Assembly (NCBI RefSeq): GCF_017115085.1
Contig: NZ_JABXKJ010000227.1
Coordinates: 52,492 to 116,491, forward strand
From: Nostoc sp. NMS7
Lineage (GTDB): Bacteria > Cyanobacteriota > Cyanobacteriia > Cyanobacteriales > Nostocaceae
DNA length: 64,000 bases
Direction: 5' to 3'
The notes under the pieces: model-generated
Database searches by the model: none
The model's input: only the letters and a program-made list of their open reading frames with translations
What the model was told of the DNA's origin: nothing
Translations under genes and position numbers: made by a program
Part shown: in pieces, positions 17,180-25,619 of the stretch
Position numbering within the stretch: position 1 is the first letter of the stretch
Layout: each line of letters opens with the position of its first letter

Positions 17180-18424
17180 ATGTTCGTCCGCAAAATCCTA
17201 CTGGTTCAAGATGAAAAAATCCCAGCCTCAAATATTAGAAAAAGTTTACAAAAGCTAGGTTATTCTGTTTCAGAAATAACTAAGTGTAGTAATGAGACAA
17301 TAAAAAAAGTAGCAGAAACTCATCCACATGTAGTATTAATTGATATCTGCCTAGCTGAGGAAATTGACTGTATGGAGGTAGCAGAGATTATCGAGAATGA
17401 GTTACATGTGCCTGTAGTATATGTAACAGAGGGTTCGGAATATAAAACATTGGATAAAAATCATCTAAGTAGTGATTTACATTTTGCGATTCAAATGGCT
17501 CTGTACAACCATCAGAGCAAAAAGATATTAGAGGAAGAAAAACACAGGCTGGGGGCAATTATTAACAGTATGGGCTGTGCAGTGATTGTCACATATACAA
17601 ATGGTTGTATTCAAATGATGAATCCCAGAGCAGAATTAATCACTGGTTGGAAGCAAAGTGAAGCGTCTGGTAAAGATTTAGTAGAAGTCATTAACTTAGT
17701 TGACAAAGATGGAGGAGAAACAATTGAAAATTTAGCCATACATGTCATCGAAGCAGGTGAAGTTTTAAATTTACCAGAAAACTCTACACTGATTACCAAA
17801 GATGGCAAAGAAATCACGATTGGGGATAATGTTGCACCCATCCGTGATCAAAATGGCAATATTACTGGCGCGGTTTTAGTTTTTCAAGACATCACCAAAC
17901 GCAAGCAGACAGAAGCGGAACTAATCCGCAATGCGTTTTATGATGGGCTGACAGCATTACCAAATCGTGTTTTATTTTTAGATCGGCTTACACAAGCAAT
18001 TGAACGTAGCAGACGCAGAAGCGATTATTATTTTGCAGTTTTATTTTTGGATTTAGATGGCTTTAAAGAGATTAACGATCGCTATGGGCATGAAACAGGG
18101 GATGATTTTTTAGTTGCGATCGCTAGACGTTTAGAGTCGTGTTTACGCAGTGCCGATACTCTAGCACGATTTGGTGGTGATGAGTTTACTGTTCTTTTGG
18201 AGGATATTAAAGACATTACCGATGCCACCAATGCTGCAAAACGTATTCAAGACTCCTTACGATTGCCACTTAACCTGAATGGACATGAATTATCTACTAC
18301 AGCCAGCATTGGTATTACTTGGAATTTTAGAAATTATGAAGAGCCTGCAAGTTTGCTACGGGATGCTGATATTGCTATGTACCGAGCTAAACGGCAGGGA
18401 AAAGCTACTTATGCCATATTTTAG
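17180..18424 (+). CDS. Receiver-PAS-GGDEF protein (diguanylate cyclase)
   Basis: A 414-residue protein. Residues 4-110 form a response-regulator receiver with phosphoacceptor Asp55 (VVLIDICL), although the usual pair of acidic residues at the start is only DE (11-12). Residues about 122-245 form a PAS domain ending in VFQDITKRKQTE. Residues 250-414 are a GGDEF domain with an intact catalytic GGDEF motif (332-336) and the RxxD inhibitory site RSAD (323-326). It should make c-di-GMP, with product inhibition, in response to phosphorylation and a PAS signal. No histidine kinase lies beside it. Single gene with a long leader. Confidence 0.9.
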   Translation: MFVRKILLVQDEKIPASNIRKSLQKLGYSVSEITKCSNETIKKVAETHPHVVLIDICLAEEIDCMEVAEIIENELHVPVVYVTEGSEYKTLDKNHLSSDLHFAIQMALYNHQSKKILEEEKHRLGAIINSMGCAVIVTYTNGCIQMMNPRAELITGWKQSEASGKDLVEVINLVDKDGGETIENLAIHVIEAGEVLNLPENSTLITKDGKEITIGDNVAPIRDQNGNITGAVLVFQDITKRKQTEAELIRNAFYDGLTALPNRVLFLDRLTQAIERSRRRSDYYFAVLFLDLDGFKEINDRYGHETGDDFLVAIARRLESCLRSADTLARFGGDEFTVLLEDIKDITDATNAAKRIQDSLRLPLNLNGHELSTTASIGITWNFRNYEEPASLLRDADIAMYRAKRQGKATYAIF

Positions 18425-18609
18425 TTAATCATCTACAAAAATTCCTGTAAGTAAGTCAGCAAGAATAAATCAAACTATGTGTTTTGCAATGTAAAAATTA
18501 TTGTTTGCGTAAGTCCTGGTTGATTTATAACGGTTCTGAACTGGATAGAATATGCTATAGCCACTACTAATGTGTATCCTACACAACTGAGAAGCCCGAT
18601 AAGTCTGTC

Positions 18610-19170
18610 ATGGAAAAAACCGAAAAACAGAAAATGCTTGCAGGCGAATTATATCTGGCGGAAGATCCAGAATTGACTGCCGAAAATAAGCGAGCTAGTC
18701 GTCTGTTGCGAAGCTACAATTTGACAACAGAAGAACAACAAGAGCAACGGCAGCAAATTTTACAAGAATTATTTGGAAACATAGGTAACAAAGCATTAAT
18801 TGTGCCACCCTTTCACTGTGACTATGGCAGTAATATTTTCGCTGGCGACAGATTGTATATGAACTATGGTTGTGTAATTTTAGACTGTAATACAGTTAAT
18901 ATTGGTGAAAATGTCTTGTGCGCTCCTTATGTACAAATTTATACTGCTTATCACCCGATAGAGCCGGAAATTCGTCTTTCTGGTAGAGAATTAGCTGCCC
19001 CAATTAACATTGGTAATAATGTCTGGATTGGTGGGGGCGCAATTATTTGTCCAGGTGTAACTATTGGTGATCACACAACCATTGGTGCTGGTAGTGTAGT
19101 TGTTAAAGATATACCTGAGAATGTTGTCGCTGCTGGCAATCCCTGCCGCGTTATTCGGTATTTGTCCTAG
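18610..19170 (+). CDS. Sugar O-acetyltransferase (maltose/NodL type)
   Basis: A 186-residue protein. It has the Mac domain at the N-terminus (EKQKMLAGELYLAEDPEL) and then hexapeptide repeats of a left-handed beta-helix (INIGNNVWIGGGAIICPGVT, IGDHTTIGAGSVVV). The catalytic His stands in the TAYHPIEPEIR segment. It transfers acetyl from acetyl-CoA to a sugar hydroxyl; the natural substrate cannot be read from sequence. The ATG at 18610 gives the standard length. A clear terminator follows. Confidence 0.92.
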   Translation: MEKTEKQKMLAGELYLAEDPELTAENKRASRLLRSYNLTTEEQQEQRQQILQELFGNIGNKALIVPPFHCDYGSNIFAGDRLYMNYGCVILDCNTVNIGENVLCAPYVQIYTAYHPIEPEIRLSGRELAAPINIGNNVWIGGGAIICPGVTIGDHTTIGAGSVVVKDIPENVVAAGNPCRVIRYLS

Positions 19171-19191
19171 AATTAAAACTTATATCTACAA

Positions 19192-19220
19192 AAAACCGCT
19201 TGCCAATGACAAGCGGTTTT
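19192..19220. terminator. Bidirectional intrinsic terminator
   Basis: AAAACCGCTTG (19192-19202) and CAAGCGGTTTT (19210-19220) form a perfect 11-bp stem with a 7-nt loop. It lies between the convergent acetyltransferase and DUF1517 genes and is A/T-flanked on both sides. Confidence 0.9.
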
Positions 19221-19305
19221 CTAGTAATTGCCCTCAAAGGGGAACTTATTGTTGCCCCAAGATGCCAAGTTTTTCTTAGCGCTAAAGCGCGAAATTTTCT
19301 AGAGA

Positions 19306-20268
19306 TTAAACAAGTCTCAAATCAGGATAATTTGCCAACACATCATCAGATGTTAGGGTATCATTTTCAGCTTGCGGAGTCCAAAGAACTTCAATTGCCA
19401 AAAGGTTGTCGCTAGGGATACTACCAATTTGCCGTAAAGCTTGACGCAAATCATCAGCACTGTTAATTGCTGTAGGGATTTTAAACTTACCTAGTGTCGC
19501 CGCCAATAAGGTGACAATAATGTATTCACCAGCTCCTTCGGTAAATAGGCGGGTGGGATTGTCGAGTTCACCGGCCGGGGGTAAAGCATCTTTGGCAAGG
19601 GCTGCTTTTAGCTGGTTGTTGACATTAGAAAGAGTTTCTTCGCTAAACTTGCTGCGTTCTGCCAGTGACAACCGATTAAACTGACCTTCAGCTGAGTTTA
19701 AACTGGCTTGTTGAGTGCCACCACCTGCATATACAAAGTATTCAGGATGGCGCAGTAAAGCTAGGCTAGCTTCTTGTAAAACTTCTGCTCTCCCCTCTGG
19801 GGTGTTAGTATCAGCAGTTTCAGCAATCTGGTTGAGTTCATTTTGCAATTCACGGGCTTGAGCTAACAAACCTACTTGCAAACGAGTTACAGAAACAGCA
19901 TTACTGCTGTAATCTGCTTCTCCAGTTTCACCGCCAGAGACGCGGCGGAAAGTTTGCAATAAGAAATTAGCGATCGCCAAGAAAATTAAGATGGTAAATA
20001 TACCACCAAATCCTCCCCCAATACCCCAGAAGGGAATTAGGAAGGGAAAGCCAAAACCACCACCATAACCACCAGGATAGTATCCGCCCCCGCTAGGAGG
20101 TGCATAGGTGCGGCTGGAAGGTACTCTAAAGGAGCCACCACCGATGCGACCGCCACTCCGGGCTGCTAATGCTCCATCAGCGTGACTAAGAGCCAAAGCT
20201 AACACCAAGCTTAGGGCTAAGAAGGTTTTTAACAGAGGTTTGATGGTTTGTTGTAGTTTTTTACGCAT
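19306..20268 (-). CDS. DUF1517-family membrane protein
   Basis: A 320-residue protein. A signal peptide (about 1-35, with LALSLVLALALSHADGALAA) is followed by a Gly/Ser/Tyr-rich segment (RSGGRIGGGSF, PPSGGGYYPGGYGGG) and one hydrophobic helix (GIFTILIFLAIANFLLQTF). The soluble domain after it contains VTRLQVGLLAQARELQNEL and ends with LWTPQAENDTLTSDDVLANY. This is the DUF1517 layout, conserved in cyanobacteria and plastids, where members are envelope or thylakoid proteins of unclear function. A role beyond membrane location cannot be read from the sequence. Confidence 0.85.
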   Translation of the reverse strand: MRKKLQQTIKPLLKTFLALSLVLALALSHADGALAARSGGRIGGGSFRVPSSRTYAPPSGGGYYPGGYGGGFGFPFLIPFWGIGGGFGGIFTILIFLAIANFLLQTFRRVSGGETGEADYSSNAVSVTRLQVGLLAQARELQNELNQIAETADTNTPEGRAEVLQEASLALLRHPEYFVYAGGGTQQASLNSAEGQFNRLSLAERSKFSEETLSNVNNQLKAALAKDALPPAGELDNPTRLFTEGAGEYIIVTLLAATLGKFKIPTAINSADDLRQALRQIGSIPSDNLLAIEVLWTPQAENDTLTSDDVLANYPDLRLV

Positions 20269-21253
20269 AATACAATCGCTTGAAAAACGGAATTATTTAT
20301 GATTTATCTCCATGCTTTTAAGAGTGTTGCGGTATGTCGCTAACGCCAGCCCGTAACAAGCAAGCAAGTTTGTAGCATTCACGTAGCATTCACTTTTAGA
20401 GGCTACATATTCAATTTACCGCGTCTTATGTTGCGTAGGGTGCGATCGCAGGGGGGATTTCTCCACTGGGGAACCGTACCTGAAGATATGTTGATCATCA
20501 CACAAATTAGCGATGTCTACGATGGTCACTGAGCTTGCCGTACCACTTCGTGGAAGCAAGCTACGCGCAGCGCGATGCCCTGAGCTTGCCGTTCGCGCAG
20601 CGTCTCGTAGAAAAGTGCGGGCTACGCCTACGAGGAATTGTTGCTATGTCTTGGACTAGCACTTTCAGAGTACAGTTTTGAATTATACAGATTATTTTAA
20701 TTTTTAGTAATTTTTTTAACTAATTTTTATAATCCTTATCCTACTTATTTTGTGCAAACCTGGGAGACAGAAGCAAGGATATTTTTAAATTCTGAACAAC
20801 ATTTGCTACAACTGGCGGCTTGGGGTTTGCCACGCAGACACATTGTAGCATATATGCGTCTTATTTACAAGTAAGTCAAGCCAGACACAGGATATATTAC
20901 CCAATACTTACCAAAATTTTGGGAATTTTGACGTAACATTCCATACTATTTAGGATATTCTATTAAGCGTAGCTAAATTTTGTAATTTCCACAAAGGTAG
21001 GTTGCTTATCAAGCAATTTGGCTATCAGGGCTAGCTTTAATTTATTGTCCATCATGCACATAAATTCTTAAATAGTGAGAAATCTGTCGCAAAAATCAAA
21101 TCAATACAATAAAAAAACAATCTTCCTGGCTAATCTTCTAAAATAGCCTTCAAATTTCTCTCCCAGATTCGTTTTAAAAGAAATAAAATAATAATTATGG
21201 CTTTGAAAGTAAATAAATTAAGAATTATTTGAAATGTAGTCCTCAAGTTGATT
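20269..21253. other. Long intergenic region with clustered palindromic repeats
   Basis: A 985-bp stretch. 20520-20640 is a mosaic of dispersed repeats (GTACCACTTCGTGGAAGCAA, GCTACGCGCAGCGC, GGGCTACGCCTACG) almost identical to 44810-44940. A 40-codon frame from GTG at 20752 to TAA at 20874 reads VQTWETEARIFLNSEQ, then WGLPRRHIVAYM. It looks protein-like but has no ribosome site and I do not recognise it; it may be a gene remnant. The rest is AT-rich. Confidence 0.5.
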
Positions 21254-22486
21254 ATGGAACATATTTCTCAACTAACAGCCGAAATCAGAGACAAAGCAGC
21301 ATACCCAGATATCCTAGTCATCTCCCGAACTTTCCTGCCAAAAGAAGCTGTAATTGGGGAATATATCTACGATCGCTGTCTCCAAGATCCAGAAAGAGTT
21401 ATTGTCCTAGCGGCTAGTTGCTTAGGAGATAAAGTATTTGATCAAGGTCAACAGTTTCCGGTGTATCGCTGGTCTTATCCTAAATACTGGCGTAGTGGCT
21501 GTGTGGGAAGTATTCTGAAGCCTTTGGTCAATATCGTCTGCTCATTTGTATTAGCAATCAAACTTTATTTTCGCTATCACTACCGTTATATAGAGTGGGG
21601 TCACGGATATGACTTTCCTTCGCTGTTGCTATTGAGCTATTTCCTACCTATTCGCTTTTTTATCTATCTGCACGGCAATGATCTTCTTTGTATTTTACAG
21701 AATCCCGTGCTGCGATCGCTATTTAAATTAACACTTCATAGAGCCGAGGGTATTGTTTGTAACAGTTCTTATACACAAGACTATCTCAGAACTGCTTTCC
21801 GATTAGATACTCCTACCCACGTCATTAACCCAGTAATTAGACCCGAAAAATTTGGTAATAATGTAGCGAGTTCTAGTAGCCTTGATGATTTACGTGTTCG
21901 CGTGGGTCAGACATACAACATTCCCGAAACAGCAATAGTTATTCTCTCGGTAGGAAGGCTAGTAAAACATAAAGGTTTCGACCGAGTGATTGATAACATC
22001 CCACTATTGCTAACTTTTGGGGTCGATGTCCACTATATAATCTGCGGTCAAGGATCTTGTGAGTCGGAACTGAAATCTCTGGCGCATCGTTTGCGGGTAA
22101 ATAAGCGCGTACACTTTGCCGGATATGTCCCAGAGCGGGAACTAGCAGGTTATTATGCAGCTTGCGACATATTTGCCATGCTGACTTTATTGGATAGTAA
22201 ACCTAATAGTATAGAAGGTTTTGGTATGGTTTATTTAGAAGCAAGTTACTTCGGTAAGCCTGTAATTGCCTCTCGCTTAGGCAGTGTTCTAGACATAGTT
22301 CAGCATGAGGAAAATGGCATCCTAGTTAATCCTAATTCTGGTTATGAAGTTTTTCAAGCTTTCAATCGCTTGTGCAAAGACCAGCAATTACGTGAGCAAC
22401 TTGGCCGCAAAGGTAAAGAATTAGCCAAGCGTAGAACTCTTCACCGATCGCTTTACAAATCAGAGGGGAGAAACCCGATTTTGTGA
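21254..22486 (+). CDS. Glycosyltransferase family 4-like protein
   Basis: A 410-residue protein from the ATG at 21254; a TTG two codons upstream is unlikely. N-terminal: DILVISRTFLPKEAVIGEYI. Middle: FFIYLHGNDLLCILQ and EGIVCNSSYTQDYL. C-terminal Rossmann domain: VILSVGRLVKHKGFDRVI, then LLDSKPNSIEGFGMVYLEAS and GKPVIASRLGSVLDIV, with the E-x7-E pattern of retaining GT4 enzymes. It should transfer a sugar from a nucleotide donor to a glycan or lipid. The tail (LHRSLYKSEGRNP) is unusual and may reflect a late frameshift. No polysaccharide cluster surrounds it. Confidence 0.87.
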   Translation: MEHISQLTAEIRDKAAYPDILVISRTFLPKEAVIGEYIYDRCLQDPERVIVLAASCLGDKVFDQGQQFPVYRWSYPKYWRSGCVGSILKPLVNIVCSFVLAIKLYFRYHYRYIEWGHGYDFPSLLLLSYFLPIRFFIYLHGNDLLCILQNPVLRSLFKLTLHRAEGIVCNSSYTQDYLRTAFRLDTPTHVINPVIRPEKFGNNVASSSSLDDLRVRVGQTYNIPETAIVILSVGRLVKHKGFDRVIDNIPLLLTFGVDVHYIICGQGSCESELKSLAHRLRVNKRVHFAGYVPERELAGYYAACDIFAMLTLLDSKPNSIEGFGMVYLEASYFGKPVIASRLGSVLDIVQHEENGILVNPNSGYEVFQAFNRLCKDQQLREQLGRKGKELAKRRTLHRSLYKSEGRNPIL

Positions 22487-22567
22487 AATGAAGCCATCTC
22501 AGAAATAGCTCTGCAAATCAGCAAGATTGCGGTGTAGGATCTGGTTTGTGATTCTATTAAATATGCA

Positions 22568-23485
22568 ATGAAAAATATCTTGTTTCGTATATGGCAATCC
22601 CTTCGGCGTTACGCGGAGCGCCGAATGCGATCTCTTGTGTTTATAGTGATTGGATGTCTGGCTATATTGAGTGTGATTACCTTTGAGGCAATGTATGTTC
22701 TGGCTCAACCTGCTTCCACCTCATCTGAACATCCAGCAATGCTTGCTGTTAAAGCGCCAAATTTGGGGCGACACTTTCAAGAATTTGGGCGTGAAGGCTC
22801 TATCTTGATTTACGACTCAAAAAACAACCGCATCTATGAACACAATCCTCAACGTAATGCAACTGCCATCGCTCCAGCTTCGACATTCAAAATTTTTAAC
22901 GCGTTGGTGGCGCTAGAAACAGGTGTAGTTCCTAATGATGTGGTGGTTCTGACTTGGGATGGAATTCACCGAGAGATTGATGCCTGGAATCATGATACGA
23001 ATTTGCGTCAAGCTTTTAAGGATTCAACTGTTTGGTTCTATCAAGTATTGGCACGTAGAATTGGATATGAACGGATGCAGCAATTTATTAATAAAGTAGG
23101 TTACGGAAACCGTCAGATTGGCACCGCCGCAGATATTGATCATTTTTGGCTACAGCAGCCATTGCAAATTACACCCAAAGAGCAAATTAAGTTTTTGCAG
23201 CGATTGTATCAAGGCGATTTGCCTTTCTCCCAACGGACAATAAATCTTGTCAAAGACATTATGGTACGTGAACAAACTCCAGACTACACATTGCGCGGAA
23301 AGACAGGATGGTTAACGAGTACCAAACCCCAAGTTGGTTGGTTCGTGGGTTATTTAGAGCAAAATAAAAACGTCTACTTTTTCGCAACAACCCTTAATAT
23401 GTATAAACCAGAAGATGCACCCGCCCGCATTGAGATTACACGACGTAGCCTCAAGGATTTGGGCTTGCTGGCTCAAATCAACTAA
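22568..23485 (+). CDS. Class D beta-lactamase (OXA-like)
   Basis: A 305-residue serine beta-lactamase. It has the active site STFK (105-108), S-x-V as STV (153-155), YGN (179-181), the KTG box (245-247) and the class D WFVGYLE segment (258-264). All catalytic motifs are intact. The substrate carboxylated lysine is Lys108. A membrane or signal segment lies at about 21-46. The first 19 residues look like a read-through of a palindromic repeat (SLRRYAERR), so the ATG at 22625 (MRSLVFIVIGC) is a reasonable alternative start. Genomic class D enzymes occur in cyanobacteria; activity against drugs cannot be inferred. Its stop overlaps that of thiS by 4 bp on the other strand. Confidence 0.9.
   Translation: MKNILFRIWQSLRRYAERRMRSLVFIVIGCLAILSVITFEAMYVLAQPASTSSEHPAMLAVKAPNLGRHFQEFGREGSILIYDSKNNRIYEHNPQRNATAIAPASTFKIFNALVALETGVVPNDVVVLTWDGIHREIDAWNHDTNLRQAFKDSTVWFYQVLARRIGYERMQQFINKVGYGNRQIGTAADIDHFWLQQPLQITPKEQIKFLQRLYQGDLPFSQRTINLVKDIMVREQTPDYTLRGKTGWLTSTKPQVGWFVGYLEQNKNVYFFATTLNMYKPEDAPARIEITRRSLKDLGLLAQIN
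22600..22627. repeat. Palindromic repeat in the 5' end of the beta-lactamase gene
   Basis: TTCGGCGTTACGCGGAGCGC ends in CGAA and has arms TTCGGCG/CGCCGAA with mismatch; it resembles the dispersed GCG-rich repeats of this genome. It is translated as RRYAERR before the hydrophobic segment. Confidence 0.55.
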
Positions 23486-23694
23486 CCACCACCAACGATA
23501 GTTACTACTTCTAAGCGATCGCCTAGCTGCACTTTTGTTTGTGTCCAAAACTGGCGGTGTAAAATTTCGCCATTATACTCTACAACCACCAAGCGGGGAT
23601 TAAAACCCAATTGTTGGAGCAAATCGGGTAAATAAGTTGGAAACGAACAGCTATGGGTTTCCCCATTTACCTGAATCGTAATCTCATTAGACAT
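23482..23694 (-). CDS. thiS: Sulfur carrier protein ThiS
   Basis: A 70-residue ubiquitin-like protein beginning MSNEITIQVNGETHSC and ending EVVTIVGGG. The terminal Gly-Gly is adenylated and thiocarboxylated to carry sulfur for the thiazole ring of thiamine. Length and C-terminus are those of ThiS. It lies 87 bp downstream of thiE on the same strand, separated by heptamer repeats, so the two are likely co-transcribed as in other cyanobacteria. The stop overlaps the convergent beta-lactamase stop by 4 bp. Confidence 0.93.
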   Translation of the reverse strand: MSNEITIQVNGETHSCSFPTYLPDLLQQLGFNPRLVVVEYNGEILHRQFWTQTKVQLGDRLEVVTIVGGG

Positions 23695-23708
23695 AAACTA
23701 TGTGGGAA

Positions 23709-23778
23709 ATTGGGCATTGGGCATTGGGCATTGGGCATTGGTTATTTACTTTGGACAAATGACTAATGACTAATGACT
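23709..23778. repeat. Heptanucleotide repeat (TGGGCAT) in the thiE-thiS spacer
   Basis: At least four tandem TGGGCAT heptamers (from about 23709) are followed by three copies of GACTAAT (23760-23778), between two genes that are probably one operon. Confidence 0.88.
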
Positions 23779-23781
23779 CTT

Positions 23782-24897
23782 TTAAAGTTCTGGTTTAATG
23801 CGATTGAGTTGAGAGAGCAAATATTGTGTCACCAGAGTAGGCTGTTCAGCTTGGATGAGCGATCGCACCACCGCTACACGTTCGGCTCCCGCATCAATCA
23901 CATCATTGATATTATTGGCATCTATTCCCCCAATGGCAAACCAGGGAATTGAGCAATTTTTGGCAGCATAGCTGACATATTCTAAACCTGTGGCTGCCTT
24001 ACCTACTTTTGTAGGAGTTTCATAAACTGGCCCCACGCCAATATAATCTACACCTTCAGCAATTGCTGCTTGCATTTCTTCTTTATTTGTGGTAGAAAGA
24101 CCGATCAAACGCTGGGAACCGAGTAATTGTCGAGCAACGACAATGGGCATATCTTGTTGTCCCAGATGCACCCCATCTGCATTGACTGCTAAAGCCAGAT
24201 CCACGCGATCGTTAACAATGAACAAAGCACCGTAGATATGGCATAACTGGCGTAATTTTCTCGCTTGTTCCAAACGCAAAGAATCATCGGCGGTTTTGTC
24301 GCGGTATTGTAAAAGCGTTAATCCACCTTTGAGAGCAGCTTCGACGGTGTTCAATAAAGTTTCACTAGGGGAAGTCACAAGATACAAACGCGATCGCCAC
24401 AACAATTGATGACGCTGATGACCCATTAAACTACTTTCTAGAGTATAAACCTGATAGCGCATCTGCTTACAAGCTTTAGCCATAGTTGGCAGGGTTAGTT
24501 TGCTGTATTCTTCCAACACCCGCAATGCTTCTTCTATACGGCAAAAGTTAGCTTGCAACACCGATTTTATACTAGCTCGTTCTTCTTCCTGAGGATGGGT
24601 TAACTCAGTTCCCGGATCGCCCGGTGTATCTCGCGCCGCCCGCAATTCCCAAGTATGCCACTTGGCTAACTCTTGTCGCAAGCGCTTGCATTCCAGAGCT
24701 AACTGAGGATTATTCAATCCAAACCGACACCATTCCTCAATAATTCGCAAGCCCTCACGAGCACGGTCTAAATTGGCATCTAAAATCCGGTAGACAACCT
24801 GCTGTATTTGCTCTTTTTGGCTGTATGGCTCGACCATTACAACAACCCCGTTAATGCTTTCATCGAAATGTGAATTATCATAAGTCTTAGTAACCAT
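23782..24897 (-). CDS. thiE: Thiamine phosphate synthase, cyanobacterial long form
   Basis: A 371-residue protein. Residues about 25-160 are an alpha-helical N-terminal domain found in cyanobacterial ThiE (YRILDANLDRAREGLRIIEE, EEALRVLEEYSKL). Residues about 165-371 are the TIM-barrel ThiE domain with LYLVTSP, LLQYRDKTADD, FIVNDRVDLALAVNADGVHL and GVGPVYETPTK. It couples hydroxymethylpyrimidine diphosphate and thiazole phosphate to thiamine phosphate. No TPP riboswitch is seen upstream. The first 20 codons may be untranslated; MVEPYSQKEQ is an internal candidate start. Confidence 0.93.
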   Translation of the reverse strand: MVTKTYDNSHFDESINGVVVMVEPYSQKEQIQQVVYRILDANLDRAREGLRIIEEWCRFGLNNPQLALECKRLRQELAKWHTWELRAARDTPGDPGTELTHPQEEERASIKSVLQANFCRIEEALRVLEEYSKLTLPTMAKACKQMRYQVYTLESSLMGHQRHQLLWRSRLYLVTSPSETLLNTVEAALKGGLTLLQYRDKTADDSLRLEQARKLRQLCHIYGALFIVNDRVDLALAVNADGVHLGQQDMPIVVARQLLGSQRLIGLSTTNKEEMQAAIAEGVDYIGVGPVYETPTKVGKAATGLEYVSYAAKNCSIPWFAIGGIDANNINDVIDAGAERVAVVRSLIQAEQPTLVTQYLLSQLNRIKPEL

Positions 24898-25619
24898 AAG
24901 TTAATTAATTTGCTTTTTTTTACTTAATTTTTGTTGAATCTACGCAAAACAACGTAGTGGTGAGGGTTACAGTCAATTATCCCATGTTCCTATAGGTAGC
25001 GATCGGGGTAGTTTGAGGCTACAGTTTCGTACTAAGATTAGTCAAGTATTTTACGGTAAACGACAAGCTTACAAAAGACTGAGAAGAGGGGATACACTAG
25101 AAAGTTGGGTTTCCCTTAAATCTTGCACCAGTTACAACAACCGCTTAGTAATGAATTACTAGGCTAATAACGAAAGTCATCCAAAGATGACTGAGAAAAG
25201 ATTTCAGTCCATTTCAATAGGATTCGCCATATAGCCCCACTCTAAAAGAGTGAGGCTATTTTAGCGTTAGCGTAGCGTGTCCTTTAGGACAAGGTATTGT
25301 TGAACAGATACAAAATCATTGAAAGCGACGGGAAACTCTATTCCCGGACTTCGTCCCACTTCTCTACGAGAGGCTCCGCCAACGCTAACGTGGGTAGAGA
25401 GGGATAGTCGCCCCGTCGCTTGGCGCATAGGGCATAGGGCATTGGTAACTTCTTCCCCATTCCCCATGCCCAAAAACTCCATCCCCTTGTGGGTGGAGTT
25501 TTTTATTTATTACTCTCAATTAAATATCGCCAATCGGTCAATATGTGAGTAATATTATCGACATAATACTTTCTAAGAGTATAAGAATTTATTGTTACTT
25601 TTAAGGAGTTGTGTTAAAT
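24898..25619. other. Intergenic region with hairpins and repeats
   Basis: A 722-bp stretch. A hairpin AGCCCCACTCT/AGAGTGAGGCT lies at about 25234-25258. An inverted copy of the CTCTCGTAGAGAAG repeat lies near 25358-25390. Heptamers occur near 25430-25470 and a terminator at 25475-25504. The stretch 25100-25220 is not repeat-like and might belong to a small RNA ending at that terminator, but there is no firm support. Confidence 0.5.
25475..25504 (+). terminator. Intrinsic terminator on the plus strand
   Basis: AACTCCATCC (25475-25484) pairs with GGGTGGAGTT (25491-25500) with one G-U pair and is followed by TTTT. No protein gene precedes it on the plus strand. Confidence 0.7.

Noticed and set aside
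24898..25100. TPP riboswitch upstream of thiE
   Set aside because: The conserved CTGAGA and ACCTGATCTGG-type blocks were not found on the minus strand upstream of thiE.
25100..25504. Small RNA ending at the terminator 25475-25504
   Set aside because: The terminator is good, but no promoter or known RNA fold could be identified; left as a comment only.
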